Below, one piece after another: positions 13,301 through 25,329 of a DNA stretch of 64,000 nucleotides. The translations under genes were made by a program, and so were the position numbers. Each line of letters starts with the position of its first letter. The first letter of the stretch is position 1. Source of the DNA: Paralichthys olivaceus (lineage: Eukaryota; Chordata; Actinopteri; Pleuronectiformes; Paralichthyidae); contig NC_091100.1 in NCBI RefSeq assembly GCF_024713975.1, positions 14,888,001 through 14,952,000 on the forward strand, written 5' to 3'. The notes under the pieces are model-generated. The model was not told where the DNA came from. It saw only the letters and a list, made by a program, of their open reading frames with translations, and ran no database searches.

Positions 13301-15720
13301 TTGTACTTTTTGGGCATTTCTCTCTCCTTGGTTTGTGCTTTCTATTTTTACAGGCGAAAGCTGCTCTCAATACACATCACCACAATCTTGCATGTCTGCG
13401 AACTCTGGCATTATCGCACCCTGAGTCAGCCCACACAAAAACTTTTGAAGTAGAGAATTATAGAAGAAAAGATGACGGGACAACCATCTTCATTAGGGAA
13501 AAATGTTCCTGCTAATTGGGTTCTCTCTCAGTTCAGCCATGAAATGCTCCAGCCTGAAAGATAATTTGACACCTTGAGGTCAAGATGCTGAGTTAAAAAA
13601 AAACTGCTGGAGCCTTGGTTAGCTTTGAACTGCAGGAGGATGGAGTGCGGCCGCCTGGTGTCACAGTTATACTCCTCATGTACAGAGAGCTGACTAACAC
13701 ACAGCCTAATGATCAAAGTGCCTAAAGATCTTAAAGTTAAAGTACTCTGCACAATTTAGTCAGCAGTGATGGATGACTCTGTCCTCTAACCTTCCTGGAC
13801 AGTAAATTAACATCTGGACTTGGTTTCATGGGAAAAAGCAGTGACACACAAGGTTGAAAACTTGATATTGCACAACTAAAGTGACCGACCCACCAGCAGG
13901 CTCCACAGCGGTCCGACCACCTACCGAGCCATCAATCCACCACTGCCTAAAGACAACATAGACAGTGTTAAGTGCGTTTGCAGAGTAGTGATGCGTCAGT
14001 GCAGGTGCGGCTTTGAGGATATCCAGAGAAAGCAACTGACAGTTAGTGATAAGACTCCTCTAACAGGCTAGTGCCTCACCTCTGAGAGTGACCTTTCCCC
14101 CCCATCTCTATTCCATAAAAGGTCGAGCAATGATTCCTTAAAGCTTGAGCTAAAATGCATGTGGTTAATAATCTGGATTTTCTGATGATAAATGGTAAGA
14201 TTGCAGAAAATCAAATATGGATGTAATGTGATGCCACAGACAGACCAATAATTTGAGGATATAAACAGACTCAGAATGTGAATATGCAAAACATAGAGAG
14301 ATGGACATTTTTCGGCTTCCGTTTGACCAATCATGTTTGATCAGGCTTTGGCTGAGATGCTGAACATCTGATTGAAATGCATCATCTTACAGCTTTTTTA
14401 TTTATCTGCATTAATATGCTGTTGATAGAGATTAGCCAAAATGTTCTCTGGACTTAAAACAGTGACAGAAAGTATCACTGTTTGTGTGGAGAAATGTTGG
14501 ATAGTAAACAGTGTAAGACAGAACCCCCCAAAATATTGTCCATTGCTCCCAGAGGCTAATTCTTCATCAGACAGGAGCCGATGCACTCAGAGATGCTGAA
14601 ATGAGGATATGATAACTGTTTAACAACGTGAGTTGAAAAAAAGCCAACTATATAAAAGCATTGCCAAACACCTTCAATATAAAAATCTCTATTTATATAT
14701 TTTGAGGAGAAAATGTTCTAATATCACTTGGTCACCATTTAAAGACCCCACAACCTCTTTCTGAAATTTTGAATTGGACTTCTCTCAAATAACTTTAATG
14801 CAGATATAGATATTAGCTTTGTCTTTTATGGCATGAGTGAACATGAGTGTTTCTTCAAGCTGAGTGTTAAATATGTGTCCTGTTTTCAACAAAAGCCTCA
14901 GCAGCTTGTGCCACATTTCTGTGTCTGTTTAATCTAGAGTGCTTTATTTTTCTCCCCAGAGCCCGTCCTGTATTCCTAAATGTTGAGGAGGGGGAGAGAA
15001 CACACAGATGGGTCCCCGAGCAAAGCCAGAGATGTGTTATTGTGTTGTATAACACTCAAAATTGTGCACTGTGTATATTGTGTCGTTCAGGGTGGAAGCA
15101 AACGTGTACACAAAACACGTACATTGACATCATGAGTGAGCAAACTTCTAAAATGTTTGATTGAGCCGACACACACACACACACCAACACATGTGCAGCA
15201 CTGCAGCCTGGAGGGGCCAGTGCATCCATACAGAAGGTCAGGCAGAGAAGGACAGATGATGATGGTGGTGATGATGCACATCAGGCTTTAATAGCCAGGG
15301 GACCCCTAGGTGCTCCCTGGGGTTCTGCACACTCAGCGACAAAAACAAGTAGAAATAAAGCGGAGGGGTAAAGATTAAGTGAAACAGTTTGACAAGTTGG
15401 AAAGGGAGAGAAGAAGACACCTCCAGATAAACAGAAATAAAGTTTATAGCAGATATGTTTTTCCAAGTGAAAGTCTTCTAAGCAGTAAAGGTTGTAACAC
15501 AGAAAGTCATCTAAATTATACATTGATTGCATGAATAATGTATTCTTTTTATTTGTTATACTCCCTGTGTGGCATTACTTTGACATGCAAACACGTATAT
15601 TTCATAGAATATAATTAAGCCTGTGCCAAAAGTAGGTCACATTCTATTTGAATTACATGTAATTTTGATCATGTAACAAAGATTCGCTCTATTGTGTATT
15701 ATAGAATGTTTTTATCAGTA
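13300..15720. other. Intergenic or intronic, no gene seen
   Basis: Non-coding by inspection; one short CA run near 15172-15184. The open frames here are short and lack supporting splice sites or family motifs. Confidence 0.45.
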
Positions 15721-15721
15721 C

Positions 15722-16420
15722 CTGAATTTGGAGTCTTCTTCATGCTCTGGGTTTCTTCCTCACGCAGTCGTCGGTAAAATCAGCGCTTCTGTCTTCAGTA
15801 GAAAACCCGGGACCGTCCGTCTGACCCGCGGTCGCGTCGTCCAAAAACACTGGAGTGGACTGGTCTCAGTTTCTCTCCGTGCGCTTTGCTCTTGCGCGGC
15901 TCGCTCTCGGTGCGTGATGACACAGTGGCACTGCGGGCGGCGCAGATGCAGATGTGCCGGGTGAGTCCGCTGAGCTCGATGATGTGCACTTCACTGGGAT
16001 GCTGAGAGTCCCGAAAGCGCACGACCATGATAAAGAGAAGCACATGGGAGCAGAGGGGGCGGGTGGGTGGAGAGGTCCGCCTTTACGCGCCTTTCTGCAC
16101 GGATCCCCATTGGAGACTGTGCCTTATGTTGCAGGATTGGGCTGTTCAGTGCTACCAAAAATAAATACAGTTCAATCCAAGCCATTAATTGCTAATATGT
16201 GAGGGCAATGTCGAAAATTGGTGCCAAATATTTGAGAGACTACATTTTATCAGAGTTATTCACCGATCAACATAAAACCACCGGTCTGACACTGCGTTGG
16301 GTCCTGACGTCACCAGGAGCCCAGTGCTGTCGGGCACCAAGATGGTGGCATCAGTGCCACGACTCAAGAGTTTGCTCGCGCTCACATGAGCTCCCTCTGA
16401 CATTCTCCGGAGTTACTATA
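15722..16420. promoter_or_regulatory. CpG-rich candidate promoter / first exon region
   Basis: CpG dinucleotides are dense between about 15770 and 15970 and again to 16420, unlike the AT-rich flanks. A perfect CRE palindrome TGACGTCA lies at 16305-16312. On the minus strand an ATG at 15743-15741 opens MKKTPNS and runs into a possible splice donor (CAG|GTACTG, donor at 15721-15720). This would fit a first coding exon of a gene whose next exon lies left, in a long intron. I do not recognise the peptide, no second exon was found, and the donor is not strong, so this remains a candidate only. Confidence 0.3.
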
Positions 16421-16713
16421 CTACGGTGAAGTGACTGGAAGAAACTGAAACTGAAAATCCGGAGCTTCTCGTTCTGACATGTGCTTCTCATATACAGCCA
16501 AAATAGAGAATGTCGGGAGAATATCCGGAGTTTAATAAATCTGTACCTCTCTGTCCTCCCTCTTGCCTCCATCGTCGTCGTGTACGTGTGGGTGTGGCTT
16601 CAATCACCTGACTCCAGCTAAGCTTCCTCACCTGTATAAACTTTAGGTTTATCTGGATTGTATGTAGCTGAACTGCTGACCTAATAAACTTACATATACA
16701 CCAACTAATAATG

Positions 16714-18275
16714 GTTGTACTAGATTTCAGTGTTTCTCAGCCTTGAAGTGGTCAACAAATATCTGCTCCTTACTTTTACCCATTCGTAAAATGTAAACAT
16801 TTGTGTTTCGAAATACATTATACACTGTTCATACTACATACTGGTGTGGCTACACAATAGTTGCTCATATATGTGATATAATATCCTGGCTTTAAAAATA
16901 GAATGACACAAAAAACAACACTGATTGTTGAACTCCATTTCAAACACTGCATGACCACTTGAGAAGACTCAAAGTGATTCCACAACAATATTTTAATATA
17001 TTTTCAGAAGGAGCAAAAATAGATGTAAATCACATTAAAATTGTCTTTAGTTAGTTTTACAGTTGAATTTTTAAAGAGTAATTGTTTGTGGGTTTCTGTG
17101 TTTGCACCATGATAGAAACACAGATGGGGGTGTGTGTGTATGTATGTGTGTGTTTTCATCCTTGAGGATTGCAGCTATTTCAGGGCAATGACAGTGTGTT
17201 TGTGATAATCATGTAACTCAATCTACCTTTATGAAATGGAAAGCTGACAGTGATGACAAGCAGGTAATGTTGAGCAAAAAGCACAAGTGAAGAGTTAAAG
17301 GTTCCATGTGTAATATTTAGGTGGAAGGGATCTATTGGGAGAAATTGAATATAAATAACCCTAGTTATGTTTTCACCAGAGTGTCTCATCTAAATTGTAT
17401 GAATTGTTGTTTTCTTTACCATAGAATGGACCTTTTATATTTAAATACTTTATATTTACATCAGGAGCAGGTCCTCTCTGTGGAGGTCATCAGGTTTTTT
17501 ACATTAGTCCAGACTGGACAGACTAAACATCTTTTGAGTTTTTATGACAACTGAAGTTCACCACAGGTTCTCTCTCATGTTTGGTGAGGTGAGGGTGAGG
17601 TGAGGGGTGTTCAGCTGCAACACGTAGCTTCACCACTAGATGTCACTAAATTCTACACACTGAACCTTTGGAGCAACTATCAACATACACACTCTTATAT
17701 GATCGTCCTCACCGGGGGCTACATGTACCTATTCCACTATGTTCTGACAAAATAGAGGCTGTGGTTGTGTGGTTTCCATGTGTTTGCACAGACATGCAGC
17801 AGCATGCCATAGTGTGAGACACATGTGATGCTGCTGGACAGGAACTTATGCAGCTGCAATAAGGAAATTTCCCCTCTGTGATATGAATAAAAAGTCTGAA
17901 TCTGAAACTGAATCATCCACTAACCAGAGTGTTGTCAGTTTGATCCCATTCTGGGATAGAGAAAGTGTTGCACACTATAAATTTATGTGTGAATGGGTGA
18001 ATGGCAAAACTGTACGGTAAAGCACGATGTAGAAAAGTGCTATATAAATACAGTCCATGTACCATGAAAATGTGTTTTAAGTTTATTTAGCCTGTTATAG
18101 TGTGTCTTTGCTCTGTCCCTGTCAAATACACAAATGAATGAAATAAAAAGCCCTAAACCTTTCTGAACTGTACAAACCATCATTACTCTATGACTGTCAG
18201 ACATTGTTTTCTTGCCACCTGTGGTTTGTTTTGTCATACACTTCCTGCCCACAAGTGGTGACATGTTGACTTCAA
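16714..18275 (+). repeat. Diverged tandem duplication, copy 1
   Basis: Matches 18653-20720 in the same orientation. The offset is about 1939 bp at the left end (TTGTACTAGATTTCAGTGTT), about 1682 bp through the middle, and about 2475 bp at the right end, so the two copies differ by an internal segment of about 257 bp (present here, absent in copy 2) and one of about 800 bp (absent here, present in copy 2). It contains a MITE (17297-17669), a LINE-type tail (17850-17914), and a short-repeat end reading GCTATATAAATACAGTCCAT. Confidence 0.85.
17297..17669 (+). mobile_element. MITE-like element with terminal inverted repeats (copy A)
   Basis: Begins AAAGGTTCCATGTGTAATAT and ends AAATTCTACACACTGAACCT plus TT; the ends are inverted repeats of about 20 bp with a few mismatches. 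It is about 373 bp and has no coding potential. I recognise the family as abundant in percomorph genomes. No clear target-site duplication is visible. Confidence 0.75.
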
Positions 18276-18652
18276 GTGAATTTATCAGTTAGCTGAACTG
18301 CTGACCTGATAAAGTTACCTTCATCCATTGCTCCAGTTCATGACCTTGGGCTTACCATGATCATTTTAATCTTCAACTCACTGAAATGACATTGCTAAAC
18401 CATGTGTGTACAAGTTGAACCCATTTAGACGTGGTCCTGTGAAGTGAAGCTTTCTGCTACAAGTTTTCAGTATTACAACAAACCGATATTTTAAAGTACA
18501 CAGAATGCTGCAGTGTAATTCCTGTCCAATGCCACTCTCTTCTGGTTAAGATTGGAAACAGGTTAAATGTTGCACTACAGCAATATTACAAAAACAGGTT
18601 CACATGTAATGCAACAGAAAAAGCACAGGAGGAACAGATAGCACTAATAATA

Positions 18653-20720
18653 GTTGTACTAGATTTCAGTGTTTCTCAGCCTAGAAGTGGTCAACAAATA
18701 TCTGCTCCTTACTTTTACACATACATGTACAAATTTGTGTTTCCAAAATACATTATAAGAGTAATTGTTTGTGGGTTTCTGTGTTTGCACCATGATAGAA
18801 ACACAGATGGGGGCGTGTGTGTATGTTTGTGTTTTCATCCTTGAGGATTGCAGCTATTTCAGGGCAATGACAGTGTGTTTGTGATAATCATGTAACTCAA
18901 TCTACCTTTATGAAATGGAAAGCTGACAGTGATGACAAGCAGGTAATGTTGAGCAAAAAGCACAAGTGAAGAGTTAAAGGTTCCATGTGTAATATTTAGG
19001 TGGAAGGGATCTATTGGGAGAAATTGAATATAAATAACCCTAGTTATGTTTTCACCAGTGTGTCTCATCTAAATTGTATGAATTGTTGTTTTCTTTACCC
19101 AAGAATGGACCTTTTATATTTAAATACTTTATATTTACATCAGGAGCAGGTCCTCTCTGTGGAGGTCATCAGGTTTTTTACATTAGTCCAGACTGGACAG
19201 ACTAAACATCTTTTGAGTTTTTATGACAACTGAAGTTCACCACAGGTTCTCTCTCATGTTTGAAAGGTGAGGGTGAGGTGAGGGGTGTTCAGCTGCAACA
19301 CGTAGCTTCACCACTAGATGTCACTAAATTCTACACACTGAACCTTTGGAGCAACTATCAACATACACACTCTTATATGATCGTCCTCACCGGGGGCTAC
19401 ATGTACCTATTCCACTATGTTCTGACAAAATAGAGGCTGTGGTTGTGTGGTTTCCATGTGTTTGCACAGACATGCAGCAGCATGCCATAGTGTGAGACAC
19501 ATGTGATGCTGCTGGACAGGAAAAGATAAACCACTGTCAGGAAGTAAGCTCAGACATGTTCAACTGTGGCTGTATGCAAACCCCTAAACAGCCACTCTCA
19601 CAAAATCTAACCATTATTAAGTATAATTTTAATTTTAACAAAGAATGAACAGTTTATTCCTTTAATCAATTCAACTGTGAATATGTTTTAGCTCAACAAA
19701 CATTTAGATTTTTATCAAATTGATTTTCAAACGCGTCAACAATCTTGCCACAGCTGACTGTATGTCACAAAGAAAAGATCAGTGAAGCCTTCGTCGGTGA
19801 ACAGTATAATTGCAAAACTACTTTTCAGTCTGTCATGTTTTTCGGTATTTTTTGTATCTACAGGAATAAAAAAACTGATCTGAAAACATTTAATCAAAAG
19901 GTTAAAAAATTACTGAAAAACAACTAAACCTGTACTCACTGATCAAGCAGCTCCACGCAGGCTTTTTAATTTTCTATGATTTCTATGATTAAACTTTTCT
20001 CATTTTAAAATGTATTTTTATTTAAGTTGAATTAACTTACACCTTTAATTTTAACAATGACACTTTAGGATGAAAAAAGCTGAACCAGGGACCATGATTG
20101 TAAGTTAGCCCCAGATAGAAATCCTACAGGCAGGTGCAGCTCTTAATGTACAATACTGTATATCACAGTTTCAAATGTAATCTCTTAGTGCAATCATTTT
20201 TTTTCTCTACCATATATATCAGAAGTGCAATTGCTCTATTTATATGTATATAACTTAGATTCTGTCTGATGTTTATAATTTTATATTTTTATTTTTATTT
20301 ATTTTCATTTAATTTGTGTACTTATGCAGCTGCAATAAGGAAATTTCCCCTCTGTGGGATGAATAAAAAGTCTGAATCTGAAACTGAATCATCCACTAAC
20401 CAGAGCGTTGTCAGTTGCACTGTATACATGTATGTGTGAATGGGTGAATGGCAAAACTGTACAGTAAAGCACTATGTAGAAAAGTGCTATATAAATACAG
20501 TCCATGTACCATGAAAATGTGTTTTAAGTTTCTTTAGCCTGTTATAGTGTGTCTTTGCTCTGTCCCTGTCAAATACACAAATAAATGAAATAAAAAGCCC
20601 TAAACCTTTCTAAACTGTACAAACCATCATTACTCTATGACTGTCAGACATTGTTTTTCTTCCACCTGTGGTTTGTTTTGTCATACACTTCCTGCCCACA
20701 TATTTCCAACAAGTAGTGAC
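18653..20720 (+). repeat. Diverged tandem duplication, copy 2
   Basis: Second copy of the unit at 16714-18275, about 95 percent or more identical by eye in the shared blocks. It carries an extra segment at about 19521-20320 that ends in the LINE-like tail GGAAATTTCCCCTCTGTGGG followed by ATGAATAAAAAGTCTGAATC. Copy 1 has this tail joined directly after GCTGCTGGACAGGAA, so copy 1 probably lost the extra segment by deletion. Confidence 0.85.
18976..19347 (+). mobile_element. MITE-like element, copy B
   Basis: Near-identical to copy A; it was carried along by the tandem duplication, since the flanks also match. Confidence 0.75.
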
Positions 20721-21589
20721 ATGATGGCTTCAGTGCATTCATCAGTTCATCGTTTTTTATTCTCTTCTGCATTTGTTTGCACACCACAAATTCAATTTCT
20801 TTGCTTTCACATCAAGACAAAATCTGACACATGGTTAAAAAACTGAAGAAAGACACAAATCAGACTCAGCACAGACAGCAGCCATAAAAAACACACAACA
20901 AACTAAATGGTTAAAGTCACAATACCAAAAAAGATATGTTATACAACTAAAAAAATATTTTAAATACAATCATTTTCATGAACACCTTTATTATTAGGGG
21001 TTCTGTTTGCATATTTAACATTATTCATGTTTGCTACAAAATGTGAATTGTCTCAATCATTATTAAATGCATTATATTAGATTTGTATTCATTTGTGATA
21101 TGAGCACACTGAGTTCACTTTGACCACCTGCCCCCGACCTCCTCTGTCATACAGTACACGTACTCACCTCTCCACCACACCACCTCCCTGCCTGTTTGTT
21201 TGTGACTCACTTGTAATTGTTTCATTTAATTTTTACTTCTATTGTGTTCCCTGCAGAACTCATGTGTCCCTTTAATTAATCATGGACATCCTTTGTGAGT
21301 TTTTAAAAATAAAATGAGTTATTTGAAATACTTTGGAATATTTTTTAATCAGACTGAATTCATTTGTGATTTTTATAAAGCTAAAACTCCTGCAATTTCA
21401 AATCAAATGCTTTATTAGCTTTTCTATCACTCATGTAAAAGCAGCCAAATACAGCAAAAATATAAGAAATATTAAAAGTGCTAATTTCAATAATGATTTC
21501 AATTAGGTGGCGTTTTAATAAGAATTAAACATATATAGCAGGTTTAATATGCTGATAAACTTTATATGCAAAATTTTATTTTTCCTAAG

Positions 21590-21595
21590 TTTATT
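21590..21595 (-). terminator. CD7-like gene polyadenylation signal
   Basis: AATAAA on the minus strand about 110 nt past the stop codon; a second copy lies 15 nt further on (21575-21580). Together they suggest a very short 3' UTR. Confidence 0.5.
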
Positions 21596-21705
21596 TAATT
21601 GACTCGAAAATTTGAATCGAACAAAACCTATTTAACAAGTAAAAACCAGGCATCAAGATGAAAATGGTCATTCATCAAATAGCACTCTCCCTGCATTTTC
21701 ATTTT

Positions 21706-24700
21706 TTAAGCGAAATCAAACTGATTTGGCGATGACAACCTGGGAGGGATGTATCTGTTCTTGGCCATGACTTCATACACAAGTTCGTTGGCGGCACTTC
21801 TTGCTCTTTTGCTTCTAGTCCATTGTTTCAACTGCAGGGAGTAAAATGTTAAAATTACAATCTGCATGTTAGAAAACCTGTTAAACATCATATTTGAACA
21901 TCAACTGACAACATTTAAAGGTCCAATTTTGTAGAGTGAGATTCACTTGTCTTCTGACTATGAAGCAGATCAAGGAGCTACATAAGTAAAGATAAAGCAT
22001 GCATCACAAAATGCTCAGTTTCAGAGAAACGAACACAACCTGAGTCAAACACTGAACCGAGCCGTCAGGACTTCTGTGACTTTGTGATGTCACTGGCCTC
22101 AACTCCAGCACACACTTACCAACAAAACAGGATTTAGCTTCTCAGAGTATTTACCCCGAATTTGATTTGTATTCTACTAAAGAGTCCTATCAGTGTTTTA
22201 TTCAGCCTCTCCAAATATTTAGCTTTTTCAACATTTTTCTTCGACCGATTGGTGGATCAACTTCATCTCACAGTTTTTTTATTTCATCTAGTGTGTTATT
22301 TGATTTATTGATTTGTTATTATTATGACTGTATATTTTGGGGATGCAAACTTCCATCCACTGCCTGGAGTCAATTGCTGATTATAATATCTTTTCAGCCG
22401 CCGCAGCATATTTCACCAGATCAGTGAGAATTTTTTTTAAGATAAATTATATTTAACTTCAGACATTGTTAGGAAAAAATTTAAACAGTACAACAATAAG
22501 TTTGAACACATGCAGACAGAGCATCAAGTAGTTTTAGACGTATTCAGCAACAACAGAGTAAACCTGATATCTTCAGCAGCAGTCCTGTGGGACAAGTGTG
22601 ATAAACTGATAAATTGTGTTAACGCACAATAAATCAATCTTTGCAGATATGCAGCAAACAGTTTGCAGTGCTTTGGTTGAGGTGAAAAGATTGAAACCAG
22701 AATAATCAAGTTTGATCAAGCACAGAGTTTTTTCCTCGTGGTCTGAACTCACCTTCAGAATCAACAGGACGAACATGATGGTAACAAATATGCTGATGAC
22801 ACAGGCGACAGCGATGACTAACACCAGAAGTAGAATATTCTCATCGTCGTGGGGGTGAGGCTCCTCTGTTGGACTGAAACAGGGTTCTTCTCCATGAAAA
22901 AAGGCAAGAAATGGATTACAGCAAAGGAAATGTACTGTCCCCATGGAAATGTTGCAATCCCAACACAGAGAGAGCGTATGTGGCACAGCTAATTTTGGAA
23001 TATTAAACTGAATTGTACATAAATCTGAAGGATAGGCCATGTGGAATTAAAATAAGGTGCACATTAAATATATACATAAAGACATAGGAAATGTTTTGAA
23101 TATATTTAATATACTCATCCTATATTCACTTTCACCAAAGAGGTTTACATCAGCATTGTTTGTTTGTCTGTTAATTTGTAGGATTAAATGAGAAGTACTG
23201 GACAGATTATTACAGAATTTAGTGGACGGATGCAGTATAGGTGAAGGAAGAACCCACTAAAGATCTGAAATGTACTTGGGTGCAAGTCCAGAATAAACTA
23301 ATTAAACCAATTCTAAAATTGATATGAGGCCAATGGAGAGTCACATGCTCTCTTTGAGCAGATTTGATGAGGAGTCTGGCGTTTTAAGAACGTGAGATTG
23401 GACGTCATTTGACACTTTCTCACCAATCTCCCCAGGAATGGATGCACGAATCTAGATTAGATTTAAGATTTAAGGATGTGAAAACCAAGATTGTGTGAAA
23501 TTTGGTGCAGTTTGATTGAATTTAAGGAGCTATGAGGTCTTGTGAGTGCCATTCGAGTTCCTATAAATCTTGTTCTGCCAGTCACTCATAACTATAGTCA
23601 TAAAAATGATATATTGAAGGAAAATCTAGATTATTACCCGATGAATAATACCATAAATTCAAAGAAGAATTAAATGGATATCTCACATGAAGTCCTGTGT
23701 TGACTTTCCTGCACCTTGGCCTTACTGCGACACAATACCTGAGCTGATAAAGTTAAAACCATGGTTAAAACGCACCTGATATTCTAAGTATGTAGACGTT
23801 GCATACAACGTCAGTCGTGGAAATACTTTTGTAGACACAGCTGTAGATGCCAGAATCCTTGGCGACCAGATTGCTGATGGTGATGGTGTGGTTCCTCAGA
23901 GATCCTATTTTCTCAACCCTCTCTTTGTAGCCGATTCGTGGGGTGATTTTTTCATATCCAGAGCCATTGAAATAGTGCAACACCTCCTCCTGCGGATTTA
24001 AACCATGATACAGATACATCCCCCTGAAGCCGTTGATGCTGCTGGGACATTCTGCAAAGCAGCACTCTAAGGTGACGTTCTCACCGGGCTCTCGCCACAC
24101 TACAACATCCCCTGTGATTAACAACAAAAGACAGTGTGATCAGAGGGTTTAAGGACAAACCACAAGACATAGACATCTGTTTTATTTTAACACTGACTGG
24201 ATAATCACAAGACTGTTAAACAGCTTTTACCTACAGGCCGTCAAAACCATCACCCCAACCCCACCCATACCTTCTAAGGACTGTTATACAACACACATAC
24301 ACACACACACACACTCCCCTTCACATTCTATCCAAGAACTGTTTTAAACAAGACACACACACAAGAAAACATTCACAGTTTTTTTCTGTAGCTGTAATTT
24401 TGCACGGAATCATTATGCACTAATACTCAGGTGGACTTTCAGGTTGACTGTCCTACTGTACAAATTGCACTGTTATTACGCTGTTACACTTATGTTTATT
24501 CTCTTTAGCTGTTTTTTTCATAAAATATCTACTTTTAGATTTTTACTTCTTGATTCTTGTTCGGATTTCTAAAAATCAGATCTGCTAAATAATTGTCACT
24601 GTTTCAACTGTTGGTGACAATCTTGAACATTGACAATAAAGGATTCTGATTCTGATTCTGATAACTTTCTGAATGTGATGTAATTGGAGTGTAATTGTGA

Positions 24701-24899
24701 CTTTTATTGATGAAAAGTACACAATATATACATACAATATTCAATATATATGTAATATATATTTATTGTTTATAAGACTTCAACTTCTCTGCTGATATGA
24801 CCTATCTTATCTATCTATCTATCCATCCTACACCACTAAAGCTATGAGATATTTATTTTTTATTAGACTTAGTTTTCATATCATATCATCTATTGTGTC

Positions 24900-24971
<72 letters not shown>

Positions 24972-25316
24972 ATTTTACCATTTGTATAGCACTTACCTAA
25001 ACTAGGTTACAAAGATAAATGAATGAAAAAAAGGCATTCAATTCAGTTCAGTTTTAAGGGCCAAATCGTAACATAAAAAGGTCAAGCCCTTATCAACCCT
25101 ACTACTATGCGATGTTCTAATTCCGATGGTATGTAACTATGCAAAGTGTTGTATAAAAAGTTTATTATTATCATCATCATGATAATACGATGAATGTTGT
25201 CGCAGATAGTCTTGAGCTGCAGAAAAACCTTCCCTCTCACGTTAAGAGAAGTGAATGGACTCACCTGTGTTTGCAGAAATACAGAGGAACACTGTAAACC
25301 AGCTGAGCAGCATCAT
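21706..25316 (-). CDS. cd7: CD7-like single-Ig-domain receptor
   Basis: Type I membrane receptor resembling T/NK-cell CD7. Coding exons: 25265-25316, 23776-24111, 22753-22889, 21706-21831; 651 nt, about 216 aa (human about 240). Residues 1-17 are a signal peptide. The V-type domain (about 18-129) has cysteines at 34/35 and C109 in DSGIYSC, plus N-glycosylation sites at N29, N66 and N91. The usual core tryptophan is replaced by NGFRGMYL; human CD7 has a similar G-L-R-G-I-Y-L there. A short acidic/proline stalk (130-147) replaces the longer human repeat stalk. The membrane helix is 148-174. The 41-residue tail contains Y194-E-V-M, a YxxM PI3K-binding motif like human YEDM, and LSSPNQ at 207-212 near the C-terminus, as in human CD7. 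This double match in the tail is why I call CD7 and not a generic Ig receptor. Two ATGs are adjacent (25316 and 25313). The exon 3 acceptor could lie 3 nt further in; both choices keep frame. Confidence 0.85.
24631..24664 (+). repeat. LINE-type 3' tail with (GATTCT)n
   Basis: GACAATAAAGGATTCTGATT and further TCTGATTCTG units are typical of the 3' end of L2-like elements in fish. About 200 bp upstream (from about 24400) may be the rest of the tail, too diverged to call. It lies in intron 1 of the CD7-like gene. Confidence 0.55.
24900..24971. repeat. (AAT)n microsatellite
   Basis: Pure AAT/ATA run of about 70 bp inside intron 1 of the CD7-like gene. Confidence 0.95.
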
Positions 25317-25329
25317 GCTGCAGCAATGA

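Noticed and set aside
16331-16381. Short plus-strand frame MVASVPRLKSLLALT after a CRE, possible mitochondrial leader
   Set aside because: Stops after 15 codons and has no donor site that I would trust; kept only as part of the CpG-rich candidate promoter.
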